A DNA stretch of 64,000 nt, taken from Pyrenochaeta sp. MPI-SDFR-AT-0127. Lineage: Eukaryota > Ascomycota > Dothideomycetes > Pleosporales > Cucurbitariaceae. Every line of letters begins with the position of its first letter. Positions within the stretch are counted from its first letter, which is position 1. Shown here in pieces: positions 44,039 through 55,764 of the stretch. Both the position numbers and the translations under genes were made by a program. The stretch is from the NCBI GenBank assembly GCA_020747015.1, contig JAGTJM010000042.1:186001-250000 (forward strand), written 5' to 3'. The notes beneath the pieces are model-generated. The model was not told where the DNA came from, did not search any database, and worked only from the letters and a program-made list of their open reading frames with translations.

Positions 44039-47000
44039 ATGGCGGAGATATTGGAGAAGATAAAGTAAGTTTTCTATTACCCCATCCTTTCATATATTCA
44101 CCTTCGTCATCTTGGTCATTGTGCAAATACCAGGCTACATATCTCTCTCGCCTCTGTCCTTTACCTTTTCGGTCTTCCCACTCAACCATGTCTGACCATT
44201 CTCTGTGTTACAGCGAACTCCGAGAGCTACCAGAGGAACAACATCTTTTCTGTCCTCGCATCGGCGATGATGGGTCCGTATACTACGATGAAGATGTTGC
44301 CGCATACCCACCCGAGTCCGATCCAACCGAACTCGATGATCGCAAGCTGAAACTACGAGAAGCCGAGGACCGCAAATGGACAGCGCTCAAGGCAACAGAG
44401 ATCCTGGCATTCGACGGGGAGGAGGCAGCGCCGCACAAGGAATGGCTAACAAGCCGTTTCAATTCCCTCATGCAGAGTTGTGATGTCTGCGTGAGAGTGT
44501 TCCACCAGTCCAGGGCAGAATGGAAGATCCGCCTGATAGACTCCTACGACGAAGAGAACATCGGCGACTTCTTACAGGTAGTGGATGAGCAATGTTTGGG
44601 CCGCATACAACGAGGTCTGGACGAGGCAAATACTATTCTGAGCAGCGCTGAACCGAAGACCCGCTCAGTGCGACTTTTGCCAAGTGAAAGTACCTACGGC
44701 TTCTTCGAGGCTCTGAGCTGCGACGCGCTCATACGAAACGAAGAACTCTTGCAGCGGCACTTCGATGCACCGTTTGACATGGTCCAGACAAAGAAGCGCC
44801 TAAAAATCCAGACCTATCTTCCAGCCATGACTCGATTCTTGTTTAGCCGGAACGAGAGACGCCAGAAATGGGCAGTAGATTCATGGTCTACCTTCAAGCG
44901 AAATGTACTCAAATCAGAGTTTGAGTGGGCCGTGCGAGATCACTTAATTGGTGTCATGATGAAGGTTCAAATGAACAACCTGGACTTATCGATCGTTCCT
45001 TTATTTTGGGGCGGAGCGCGTCTCATTATTAACAAAATGGATAGGGAGTTAATAACAGACTCTATCCGAGGACTTGATGGAGACTTCTATCGGTTAATGC
45101 TTGATCACCTTTCACTCAAGTCTGAAGGCTTTCTAGATCTGATTGCTACCATGAAGCAACTACTGGAGAAGTCACCTGTTGACTACTGGGACGGGATGAA
45201 TGCTGTCACCCCATCCATCGCCACAGTTGTGGAACAAGTCTTCAACAGTCCTGTTCTGAACCAATTGCTCCTCGCAGCAACAGGAAACAATACGCAAAGC
45301 ATGGACAATCTGGATATTGCCTTCAGCTGGATTCCACCGTTTCTCAAATCAATTAAAGAATCGAATCTTGGCCCAGCTATCAGACCCTTCGCGCACGCAC
45401 TTTTTGGCCGCTTCCAATCCAATCAGTACCCATCAAAGTCAAGAACATATTGCTTCAGGGAGGGTCTGAAGGTCTTGGATTATGCTTTCCGAAAGATGGG
45501 AGAGGGTAAGACGATAGATAAGTTCGTGGGACAGCCGACGGTCAATGGCATGTTAGATATGCTATCAAACCACATACAGCTGCTTGTGACGAGCTTGAAG
45601 CGATTCAAGAGTAGCACGGAAGCTCAGGAAGATTTTCATCTCGCTCTTTCTGTTATTCAGCATGCTTTCCAGCTTGAAGCGCAGTCCCTTATCATCGAAA
45701 GGCAACTTATATCTGCCAAGCAGCCATCGCCCACGGAGACACCACCGTCCAGTCCGATATGGAAGACTGTCTTGAAAGCCATAGACTCAGACAGTCTAGA
45801 ACTTGCGACTCATCTATTAATAGCTGGCAGAGGTTTGATTGGGCTTGAGCCACTACAAATGAAGGCTGGTATTGAGAAGGTACCTGCAACGGTACGACAC
45901 TTTAATGACCGTTTTAAGCTGTTGTCCCAGTCGATCACTGACATTGTTGATCGTTTGTCGGAATTCGATCCATCTCAGCTTCAGGCTCTCTTTGGCAAAC
46001 CAGCAGCAGCTAGTGCCATTGTCTCGCTGCTCTTTTCATCTACTGAAGACACAAGGAATTCTGCCATCGAACTCTTGAAGGTCATCAGCTCTGAAGATGA
46101 ACGTCGGAATGCTCTTCAGCATATTTTGAGAGTACACTATAAAAATGTCATTCTCGGTATTTCAGATTCGGTCCGGCAAGTCAGGCACAAGAAAGCTTTT
46201 GCTCCCGCGCCGAGCATGATTAGGACTTGCTCAGATATCATTGATGTCATGTGCAACTCTCAAGACGGTATTCTACGAGCCCGGGAGTTCGACTCCGGGG
46301 ACGCGGGAGCAACAATGAACCTATGGAAGAATCTTTGGGATTCGCTTACGATGATTTTTGCGACCACTGAAGCCTGGAGTAATCTGGGATTCTATGATAA
46401 GCATATGATGATGGACTTCTGTCGAGATACTATGCAATTTGCTGATTTGCTTTTTGATCAATGCAGCATCTTTGCTACTGCATTGAAAGGGTCGTCCACT
46501 GATGACGAGGAAGGCACATCGAAGACAGAGCTGCTCAAGGAACTTCTGGCATTGCCTGCTAACGCAATGGAAGGCCTGGCGAAATGGCTGCGTCTTCGTG
46601 ACGAGTTCTTGTCCAGCAAGTCGGTCACTTTGATCAGTAAACTTCTTGTCCGACTTCACCGCGTTTCTATCGAGATCGATCCAGACACTCTCTCCTATAT
46701 GGAAAGAGTGCTCTCCGGCGATGTTCGTGCAAAACTTAGCACGACTCAACAAGCCGAGCTCCAGCAGGCTCTCGAAACGCACCTCGGTCGATCTCTAGTC
46801 AAAGAGGAGGAACCTACCAAGCCAAAACAAGGCTCACTTAGCAAGTGGATGTCTATTGGTGCAACATCGTCGCCATCTGAGGCAAAAGCGAAGCTGCTTG
46901 CCAGTCTGACTTCCGGATCCAGTGCATTCCAGGAGCGGCGAGAGCAGATGAGGGCGTCAGAGACTAAGACTGCAAAACAGAAGATCGTGGACGACCAGAA

Positions 47001-50000
47001 GAACGCCCAGCAAGCGGAGTTCAAACGAAAGCGCCAGCTTGAGCTGCAGAAGCGTGAGAAAGAGAAGGCTGCTGCAATCGCGAAAGCCAAAGCAGCCAGG
47101 GGTATCTCAACGCAAACTGCCGAAGCAGGATCTGGACTAGAAGGCTTGGGCGTTCTAGGCAAAGACCAGGCGACAAAGGGAGAAGGGCTGATGCACTCAT
47201 CAGACGAGTCTGAAGGTGAGGATGGCGATATCGATGAGGACCTTTTCGGCTTAAAGAAGTCCAAGATAAAGACCGGACCAAAAACTAACATCGTCAATGA
47301 AGTTAAAGTCCAGATGCCTATCAAAAAGAAGAGGGTCCAACGATCTATCAAAGACATGCGTGCCCGTCTGGCACCGGATCTGTCGTCTTTACATCGTACA
47401 ATCCTCGGCTGGGACTACTTTCATGAAGGTGATTTTCCACCAAAGTCGAGACCAGACATCTACTCCAAAGTCCCGAGCACGTTCCGCACTCCGAACGACT
47501 ATCAGTCAACTTTTGAGCCTCTGTTGACCCTCGAAGCATGGCAAGGCTTTGTCAAAGCCCGCGAAGAGAGTCAGACAAAACCGTATGAAGTTCGGATCAC
47601 ATCACGAGCCAGCGTTGATGCTTTCCAAGAAGTTGGCAGCACGATGACCCATGTCGAAAATCGAGACATATTTATCTCTGAGGGCGACATCATTTTGCTG
47701 TCACAGTCTAGTTCGCCGTCTGCTGATGAGCCGACATGTCTTGCGAGGGTGTTCCGCGTAAAGCGAAAGCAGCAACACATTGAAGTCTCATATCGTGTTG
47801 TGCCAGGAAACCCACTTTCGTCCGCACTTCAGCCAAACAACACCATTATGGGCACCAAACTCCAGTCCATAACCCCTCTGGAGCGTGAGTATGGTGCACT
47901 GAAGGGCCTTCAATACTACGATTTGTGTGACGAGATTATACGGGCAAAACCTTCCCCGCTTCTCACCTACAAAGATAGCCAGATCCAACCACTGATTTCA
48001 ACTTACAATGTAAACAAGGCACAGGCAAAAGCTATCAAGTCAGCTATGGACAATGATGCCTTCACTTTGATTCAAGGGTGAGAAATTTCATGCATTTATC
48101 TTCGAGAGAATACTAATGATCCACAGACCGCCTGGTTCAGGGAAGACCAAGACAATCACAGCTATAGTCGGAGCCATTCTCACAGATAGCCTGCGCAACC
48201 GAGGAACAACTATTACCGTTCCTGGACAACAACGCTCAGAAGCTGCATCGAAGAAATTGCTTGTCTGTGCGCCAAGTAATGCTGCCGTGGATGAGCTGGT
48301 TATGCGTTTCAAAGACGGAATAAAGACACTCAGTGGTGAAGCGCGCCAAGTCAATATTGTGCGTCTAGGCCGCAGTGACGCTATCAAGGCCAATGTTCAA
48401 GATGTGACCCTGGAAGAGCTTGTCAACAAGAAGCTGGGCGTCAACCCAAGCAACGGTAATGATCAAGAAGCGACGCGAAAACTTTTCCAAGATCACAAGC
48501 AGATATCTGAGCAGCTCAGGCAGGCATACGAGCAGAGAGACAGCGGTGAACTGAAAGGGGATGCTGCATCAAAGCTCGCGGACGATATCAATGCTCTACG
48601 GAGACAAAAAACAGCCTTAGGAACAAAGATCGACAACGTGAAAGATGACGAAAAACTCGCCAGTCGAAACGCAGATCTCAACCGACGTCGAGCACAAGAA
48701 GCAGTCCTGAATGACGCACATATTATTTGTGCAACGCTTAGTGGATCTGGGCATGAGATGTTTCAGGGCCTCAGTATCGAGTTCGAAACGGTCATCGTCG
48801 ACGAAGCCGCGCAGTGTGTTGAAATGAGCGCACTCATCCCTTTAAAGTACGGATGTGCCAAGTGTATCCTCGTCGGAGATCCCAAGCAGCTGCCCCCGAC
48901 TGTGTTCTCAAAGGAAGCCGCTCGCTTCCAGTATGAGCAGAGTTTGTTTGTTCGCATGCAGAAGAACCATCCTAGCGACGTGCACCTGCTGGATACGCAG
49001 TACCGTATGCATCCAGAGATCAGTTTGTTTCCAAGTCAGACATTCTACGACGGCAGGCTTCTCGATGGAGGTGATATGGCCGGTCTTCGCAAACAACCTT
49101 GGCATCAAAGCATGTTGCTTGGACCGTATCGCTTCTTCGATGTCCAAGGTCAGCATCAAGCTGCACCAAAGGGCCACTCACTTATTAACATCGCTGAAAT
49201 CAACATTGCGATGCAGCTGTACAAGCGTCTTACCTCCGACTACCCTGAATATGACTTCAAGGGCAAGGTTGGCATCATTACACCATATAAAAGTCAACTA
49301 CGAGAGCTCAAGAACCGCTTTACTGCAGCTTACGGTGCTTCAATTATCGAAGACATTGATTTCAACACTACAGATGCGTTCCAGGGCCGCGAGAGTGAGG
49401 TCATCATTTTCTCCTGTGTGAGAGCCTCTCCGGCTGGCGGTATCGGTTTTCTGCAGGACATTCGACGTATGAATGTTGGTCTCACGCGTGCCAAATCATC
49501 GTTGTGGGTGCTGGGTAACTCACAGTCGCTTATTCGGGGAGAGTTCTGGAAAAAGCTGGTCGTGGATGCAAAGGATAGAAAACGCTACACGACTGGCGAT
49601 GTACAAAAGATGCTTAATCAACACTCCAGCAAGTTCCCAGCGCCAAAAGAAGGATACATTCAGCCTCATCGGCCAACACCGGAAGTCAAGTCAGAGCCTA
49701 TGAACCGATCGGAAAGTAATCAGTCTAATGATTCATCGAGTTCAGATCGAAAGCATATCAAACAAGAGATCAAACAGGAGATCAAACAAGAAAACAGGAA
49801 TGAGTCAACCTTGGTGCACCACGGCAAACGTAAATTCGAGCAAGACAGCAACAGCTATCAGGATGTCAAAATGGAGAGCAGCGACGTGGATATGGAAGAC
49901 GCGCCCTCAGATTCTGCATCCAATACACTTAATGGCGGCAGTGGCCGCTCAACACCGGCTGCTTTTTCGGACGCTCTGCGCAAAAGTTTGACACCTGGTG

Positions 50001-50146
50001 TAGAAGCAAACAATGGAATGAATGGTGCAGATGCTTCTAAAGATCCAGCCAACGTAATGGGCGGCATGGCAAAGCCCAAAATTCGAAGACGGCCGCGAGA
50101 ACCGCCAAACCCGTTCCTCAAGCCGAAGAAACCAAGGACTGGCTGA
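44039..50146 (+). CDS. SEN1: Sen1-type superfamily 1 RNA/DNA helicase
   Basis: Exons 44039-44064, 44214-48077 and 48127-50146 give 1969 residues, as usual for Sen1. It is a nuclear 5'-3' helicase that acts in transcription termination of non-coding RNAs and removes R-loops (family knowledge). The N-terminal 1100 residues form the helical Sen1 N-domain; a coiled, basic stretch with QKREKEKAAAIAKAKAAR follows. Walker A GPPGSGKTKT begins at about 1297 and is split by the second intron. Walker B is VDEAAQC at 1522; further motifs are VGDPKQLPPTVFS, LDTQYRMHPEISLFPS, ITPYKSQL, TTDAFQGRESEVIIFS and MNVGLTRAKSSLWVLGN. The tail is disordered and ends in a basic stretch RRRPREPPNPFLKPKKPR, a likely nuclear signal. 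The 26-nt first exon gives MAEILEKIN; an in-frame ATG inside the first intron (44188) is an alternative start. Confidence 0.92.
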
Positions 50147-51599
50147 GCCGAGTACGAGCTTAAAGTCCGAGAGTCTAGCGAGTGTGTAGTATTATTTTTT
50201 TGTTTGCATGCTGAAGGCTATTGGTTTTTCAAGGCCTAAAAGCGATGGCGTTATTCGATCTGAAGATGACGGACACGTGCTCAGCATTTGCCAGGCGTTT
50301 GTGCCAAACTTGGATTTGTCTAGGGGTAGGCATCCTTTGCATTATCACCATATTCCAGTTAGCTTGTAGTTGCTTTTTAGGAGGCTTTATGCCGATCTCG
50401 CTCCAAAATTACTTGAATTCAAGGGGATTGGTTGCGAGGCTCACGGGCCGCTCATGGCTGGAATCTGACTGGCAGTGATTGACCGCCTGTGCACCTCTGC
50501 CGTGCCCTGAGCCTGGATACTAGCGAGCCTTCGTGGTTTCCCAGTTGCTGGAATCCGCCGATCGCGAACGTTCGTGCTTAGTTGTTTAATTGTGAGCCAT
50601 GGTGAGCTTTTGGGGCGGTCTGCGTGTTGATCGTAGCTTCGTCATTTGCCTCCGAGTCAGGCTCGCGACACTGCAGCTAGGTACCATACATTGAAAACAT
50701 AAACCATGCGCAGCGCCATAATCCAATCTCAACTTGTCGCCTCTCTTCCTCGTCAAATCCAGTAATACAACGGTCTCCACAACACCGTTGACGAATATCA
50801 TTTCCCTTTCGAAACTGTCCGGCTTAAGCAAAGCACAACTTCAACTCGATCCTTTCCCTCGGTGCTGCAAGAAGCAAGTTACACCGCGCTCTCGCTTTCC
50901 TTGTCCTACCACACTTACCCAGTGCCAATCCTACTCGCAATCCTGCACCGAGTCCCCAGCCACCAATTGTCATCATCAGCTAGCCGTACATTCAGATCGA
51001 GACTCCAGATCGCGCGTAGCCTATCAACGGAAGTAAAGTTACAATATGGTTCGTTTCGTGCGAATACATGTGCTACGTTTGTAATTTCATGCCATAGATC
51101 ACTCCACATTTCGACAACTCTGCTATTAGACCACTGGCCAAATATTCAGCTTCCCAAAATCGTCACTTTGTTCCGGCCAATCTGCTTGTTACCAGCCATC
51201 TGCTTCGCTGGCAATGCGCTGCGGTGTCACATCGCCTCGTTTCTCGCTACACGAACTCGAAAACTAACCCTTACACTCAGATCCGGCACCAGTTACACTA
51301 CAGGATAAATTCTCCCTTCAGACTCGGAAAATCTTCTTTTGTGCGGGGATCTTGGACGCACATAACGCTGCCAGTCGCCATAATCCTGGCTGAGGTTACA
51401 ATCAACATTCAGCTGTCTTCGCGAGATACAACACCACTGCGTCTGCTGAGCTACCGATCTCCTGGTTGTGCCACGTTCTCGAGCATCATTCCCTGCTCAA
51501 CGGACCAAAACGGTCCTCACAGCTCGCGCTTTCGTATCAACAGTGCGGGGGCTGTAATCTGAGTGGTACTATTAGGCTGCCTGCGAGCCCGTTGCAAAG
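50147..51599. other. Intergenic, 1.45 kb
   Basis: 3' flank of Sen1 and leader of the next gene. The part from about 50.7 kb is CT-rich with many short C/T tracts, typical of a long fungal 5' UTR. No coding frame with motifs. Confidence 0.55.
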
Positions 51600-53846
51600 A
51601 TGCTCCTCTCTTCCATGTCCACAGAGAGTCTCTTAAATTCATTTCCAATGTTCGGCCATCCTGGAATTAGCGCACTCGAATACGCTGGGAGTCTCGAGGC
51701 GATACGCAACAAGAGAAGCACAAGCGTGACGTTGGAGTCACTCAAGCGCGAGTATACACCCTCGACGCAGGACGAAAACACAACTCCCCCGACAACTGCA
51801 GGGGCGGAATCGCCTATTGATGCTGATTTGCTGCCACAGACCCCTCTTATAGAGGAGTTCGGATGTCAACAGAGGCGGAGAGGGACTTTCGTTAACCACA
51901 CTCCAAGAGACTTTGAGATGCGGTCTTCCAAGACAGTTGAAGTATACCGGCCTTCCAGAGCTTCGAATGAGAACTACTCGCGACCAAGAACATCTTATCA
52001 GGCTAATCCTATTGTGACCAGTCTGGAAGCTAAAAGGGGGAACGGCAATACTTCGTCGATAGACTCTCACACTATCGAGAAGCGGCTGACGATTAATCCT
52101 GATGCCCCCATTGAGCTTGAAGCCACAGAATTATCATCCCCTCCCTTGTCCCCAGAGTTCTACAAGCCGTTAAGTACAATGCATCGACGCTCAGTATCTG
52201 TTCCCATAAACAATATCGATGCATACCGACCATTTACCACCCCTATCGTAGGCATCCATAGCAGTGATGTTAGCATTGAGAACATTACAAACTCGGTTCC
52301 AAAGCCGCAAGAAAAGAAGCGGCAACGACGCCAGACACCCTTCAAGATCATGGATTCAAAGTCGACGATTGGCGCTCGACATTCACCGTTGGAACCATGG
52401 GTTGCTGAGCATCGGCGCAAAGGAACCAATGAAACTGTCAGCGACTTTTCTTCCCAATTAGAGACGGGCATTGTAGAAGAAGTTGGGACTTTTGGAGTAA
52501 TTCAAAGATACTTCGACAGCCAGACAGGCGGCCCGGTATCATCATCCAAGGCACTTCGCCAGACTTGTTCGGCAAGCCCACCAAATATCCCACTTCCAAC
52601 TTCTCCAGAATCATGCCTCCAGGAACCATTTAAAGAGCCCATTGTCATTTTTCCTCTCGACGAACTGAACCTGTTGGATGAGCCACCACCAGCCGTACCA
52701 GACCGGAGCCCCAAACGCCTTACCAATCCAAGTTTCCCGTTACACATCAAGTCTACGCTGTCCATGGATAGCGAGTTTGCCTTTGCAGCCGATGGACAAT
52801 ATTCACCATACGCTGAGGCCAAGGTACTCTTCATGCCAAAGAAACGAGATCAGAAGCGTGTCGAAGTTGGACGAGCCGCTCGGGCTGGTTCCTCCAACTT
52901 GGGACGAATGGCCCCACCGATTCTTGGCCATGGTGCACTTAAGGCCAGTAGCGACATGGGGTTGAACGATCTTAGTTACTATCTCAAACACACGGGACCT
53001 GCAGTGGATCCTCAACCTAGCGCGCGCCAGCGAACAAGGAACGGCATCAAGATATTCCGAGTCAAGCAGCGAAAGACCCTCGCAGCAAGAGTGGGATCAG
53101 TCGAGGGGTCTCCACAAAGAGCACGCAAACAAGCTCTAGTGCCAGCCTGTGCTCGCGAGATGACAACTTCGGGAGGAGCAAGACATCTTAAGATCGTCAT
53201 ACCTACAGAGACACTGTCGGGTCCCCAAACAACCTCGCTATCAGTATCTCAATCAAGAATGCAGCGTCGATCCAGACATGTATCTATTGTCACCTTCACC
53301 GACGAAATGCTGAACCCGCTTGCGGGTCCAGACATGGAGCGTTTGCTTTCTGGGTATGAAACCCCTCGGCGGTCATTTTCAGAATCGCTCTCCTTGTCGC
53401 CACGCAGCCCTAAAAGACCCCCCAAGTCGCCCAAGCCAGTCCCAGTGAACGATCATCCGCTTGCGTCTCGCGAGGAACAAACACGTGCGCGCAAGCTGCG
53501 AGATCTCCAGCGCATCAAGCGCAAGCCTTTGCCCACATACACTCAGGCCAATCAATACTCTGATACTGTCATTGATACCCTTCCAACTCCAGCCCAGACT
53601 CCAGAACCTATTAGCGACTTATTGTCAAATGATCTACATGAAGACGAGGGCATAGATGAAGACGACTATATTGAAGAGAACAGCCCAGCGAATGTGATGA
53701 CCCAGCTTCAAAGTAGGGTGGTTCTGCTGCAGCGACAGAATACCGAGCTCACGGAGGCACTAGCGAAAGTCGTAGGACTAGAGCTTGAGGAGGGTGAATT
53801 GAAGAGCGAAGACGTGCTAAATGCCTTCCGACAGGGTAAAATTTAG
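51600..53846 (+). CDS. Disordered fungal protein of unknown function, C-terminal coiled coil
   Basis: Single exon, 748 codons, with the ATG at 51600 following AGCCCGTTGCAAAG; Met-6 (51615) is an alternative start. I do not recognise the family. Most of the protein is Ser/Pro/Thr-rich and probably unstructured, with several Ser-Pro sites (for example SLSLSPRSPKRPPKSPKPVP near 595). Basic patches such as RKLRDLQRIKRKPLPTY are present. An acidic stretch (DLHEDEGIDEDDYIEE) precedes a clear leucine-rich coiled coil near the end: MTQLQSRVVLLQRQNTELTE, then LAKVVGLELEEGELKSEDVL. No signal peptide or membrane segment. The length of the open frame and the consistent codon bias support a real gene. A scaffold or polarity role would be a guess. 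Confidence 0.75.
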   Translation: MLLSSMSTESLLNSFPMFGHPGISALEYAGSLEAIRNKRSTSVTLESLKREYTPSTQDENTTPPTTAGAESPIDADLLPQTPLIEEFGCQQRRRGTFVNHTPRDFEMRSSKTVEVYRPSRASNENYSRPRTSYQANPIVTSLEAKRGNGNTSSIDSHTIEKRLTINPDAPIELEATELSSPPLSPEFYKPLSTMHRRSVSVPINNIDAYRPFTTPIVGIHSSDVSIENITNSVPKPQEKKRQRRQTPFKIMDSKSTIGARHSPLEPWVAEHRRKGTNETVSDFSSQLETGIVEEVGTFGVIQRYFDSQTGGPVSSSKALRQTCSASPPNIPLPTSPESCLQEPFKEPIVIFPLDELNLLDEPPPAVPDRSPKRLTNPSFPLHIKSTLSMDSEFAFAADGQYSPYAEAKVLFMPKKRDQKRVEVGRAARAGSSNLGRMAPPILGHGALKASSDMGLNDLSYYLKHTGPAVDPQPSARQRTRNGIKIFRVKQRKTLAARVGSVEGSPQRARKQALVPACAREMTTSGGARHLKIVIPTETLSGPQTTSLSVSQSRMQRRSRHVSIVTFTDEMLNPLAGPDMERLLSGYETPRRSFSESLSLSPRSPKRPPKSPKPVPVNDHPLASREEQTRARKLRDLQRIKRKPLPTYTQANQYSDTVIDTLPTPAQTPEPISDLLSNDLHEDEGIDEDDYIEENSPANVMTQLQSRVVLLQRQNTELTEALAKVVGLELEEGELKSEDVLNAFRQGKI

Positions 53847-54489
53847 GGTATGCCAAGTGAGGCGTGATAGAGAAGCGGCGGACTCGGAATGAATGTGTGA
53901 GAATAGCAAGAAGTGTGAGTTTTAGAAAGGGTGGAGGGATGATACCATGGGATTGAATTTGACATGGCTTGTGCTTTGTTCGCTCATCAATGTCTGTTGC
54001 AGACATGCCTAGACATAGATTACTTTAGTATCAACATTGAGGCTGTGCCTCAACAGACAAAATCCAATCCAGGGACCAAATGCCCACAGTGACGATCATG
54101 ACGTCTGTTTCTCAGGGACTCTAAATTTAGACTTTGGTTCCTGAATGTTGAGCTCGAGCCTTTCAGCTGTCAGCAGCCACTTGCTGGACAGCATTGAGCA
54201 GTAGTACTTGAAAAGTCTCGCGCAACCATAAATTACAGTCTCCTTTCGAAAATCTGCTGGACTTCAGTGACCGCCGCTCATATTTCCCAATTCAGCAAAG
54301 CCGCGGTTTAGAACACTCACCGCTATCTTATCGATACGGCAACCGACAAAACATTGAAACACCCCGCGATCGCCCAGAACAAGGGGTTCAGAACATTCAA
54401 TTGCAGCTCCAGCGCTCCACAGGCTCTCTCCTTTTGTTGTCTCTGCTCTCCTCTCCAAACATAGTCTTCCGAGCAATTCACGCAGCACA
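53847..54489. other. Intergenic, 643 bp
   Basis: 3' flank of the disordered-protein gene and promoter of GNA1. The last 100 bp before the GNA1 ATG are CT-rich. No coding frame with motifs. Confidence 0.6.
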
Positions 54490-55140
54490 ATGTCCTCCAG
54501 CGACTCGTCAGGCCCGCTTTTCAGCTCCAACCTCATCTCCCCCGAAGTCCTCAAAGCCCTCCCAGAGGGCTACAGCTGCCGGCCGCTTGAAAAGAAGGAC
54601 TACCACAATGGCTTCCTTGACGTTTTGAGGGTGCTCACTACAGTCGGCGACATCACAGAAGACCAATGGAACGAGCGCTACGAGTGGATGTCACGCCGCA
54701 ATGACGAATACTACCTTCTCTGCATCACAGATTCGAGCAACGCAATTGTCGGCACTGGCGCGCTGATTGTCGAGCGCAAGTTTATACATCAATTGGGACT
54801 GGTGGGACATATTGAGGATATCGCTGTCGCAAAGGATCAGCAGGGGAAGAAGCTAGGGTTGAGGATCATTCAGGCGTTGGACTTCGTGGCGGAGAAGGTT
54901 GGGTGTTATAAGGTATGTAGAGCTCTATTCATATGGGATGTAGGGGATTGTGGGCAAACTTGACTGAGTCGTCTCTGGAGGAAAGCTATGCGGACAGTTC
55001 TAGGAAACTAGCAAGGTTGAGAAATGAGGCTAACATACCCACAGACTATCCTCGACTGTTCAGAAGCAAACGAAGGCTTCTACGTCAAGTGCGGCTTCAA
55101 GCGGGCGGGTCTCGAGATGGCACACTATTATGGCCGGTAA
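54490..55140 (+). CDS. GNA1: Glucosamine 6-phosphate N-acetyltransferase
   Basis: Exons 54490-54912 and 55045-55140 give 172 residues. It transfers acetyl from acetyl-CoA to glucosamine 6-phosphate in the cytosol, a step to UDP-GlcNAc for chitin and glycoprotein synthesis. The GNAT fold is seen as ALPEGYSCRPLEKKDYHNGF, the LTTVGDITEDQWNERYEWM helix, VGTGALIVERKFIHQLGLVG and GHIEDIAVAKDQQGKKLG (the acetyl-CoA pyrophosphate loop near 120), then YKTILDCSEANEGFYVKCGF across the intron. Length and motif order match fungal GNA1, which is about 150-175 residues. The 132-nt intron has a GTATGT donor and a TAACAT...CCACAG acceptor region. It is usually essential for cell wall synthesis (family knowledge). 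Confidence 0.9.
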
Positions 55141-55764
55141 GCCAAATGCTGGATTGGGATTATGTTTAGAACGAGCAGCTGAGCCTGCGGTAGCGGCAAG
55201 CTGTAAATGCATTTGGAGGCGTTATTCAAGAGGAACACGATTCCAGGCTCCATGTGCTGGAAACCAGGATAGACGCTTTGTAGATTATCTGCAACAAAGT
55301 AAAAAATTGTTCAATTTTGTGTGCTCAGAATTTGGCTTGAGCGCATTCGCTGCTCTTTGCACCTCGCAACGCGATATATAAATATTCACATGGACTAGTA
55401 CCCTGAAGAGATTTGACATACGTGAATTGAAATTCTCTAATTTTTGTTTTACGAACATGTGCTGGTCCAATACATGACGTTGTGCAATTCTACCTGTCAC
55501 CAGTCGTGGACTCCATGATTATTGAGTTTTTCGCTTCGACTCCACCAGGTATCTTTCACGACTTCCACCTTACCCTGGACGCGTAAGTTACCGAGAATCT
55601 GTTACTGGACACACCACCCAATTGCTTTACTCTAAAAGCATAGCGCTGCAAATTTGCAAGAAAAGGAGGACCCCTCTGAGACACGTATCTTGGAAAGCTG
55701 CGTCACACCTGCGGTAGAACAGCGGCAGAAGATCAATAGATAGCACACGGAGCCCTTAGACAGT
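55141..55764. other. Intergenic, 624 bp
   Basis: 3' flank of GNA1 and promoter of TRM44, with short AT-rich parts. No coding frame with motifs. Confidence 0.6.
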
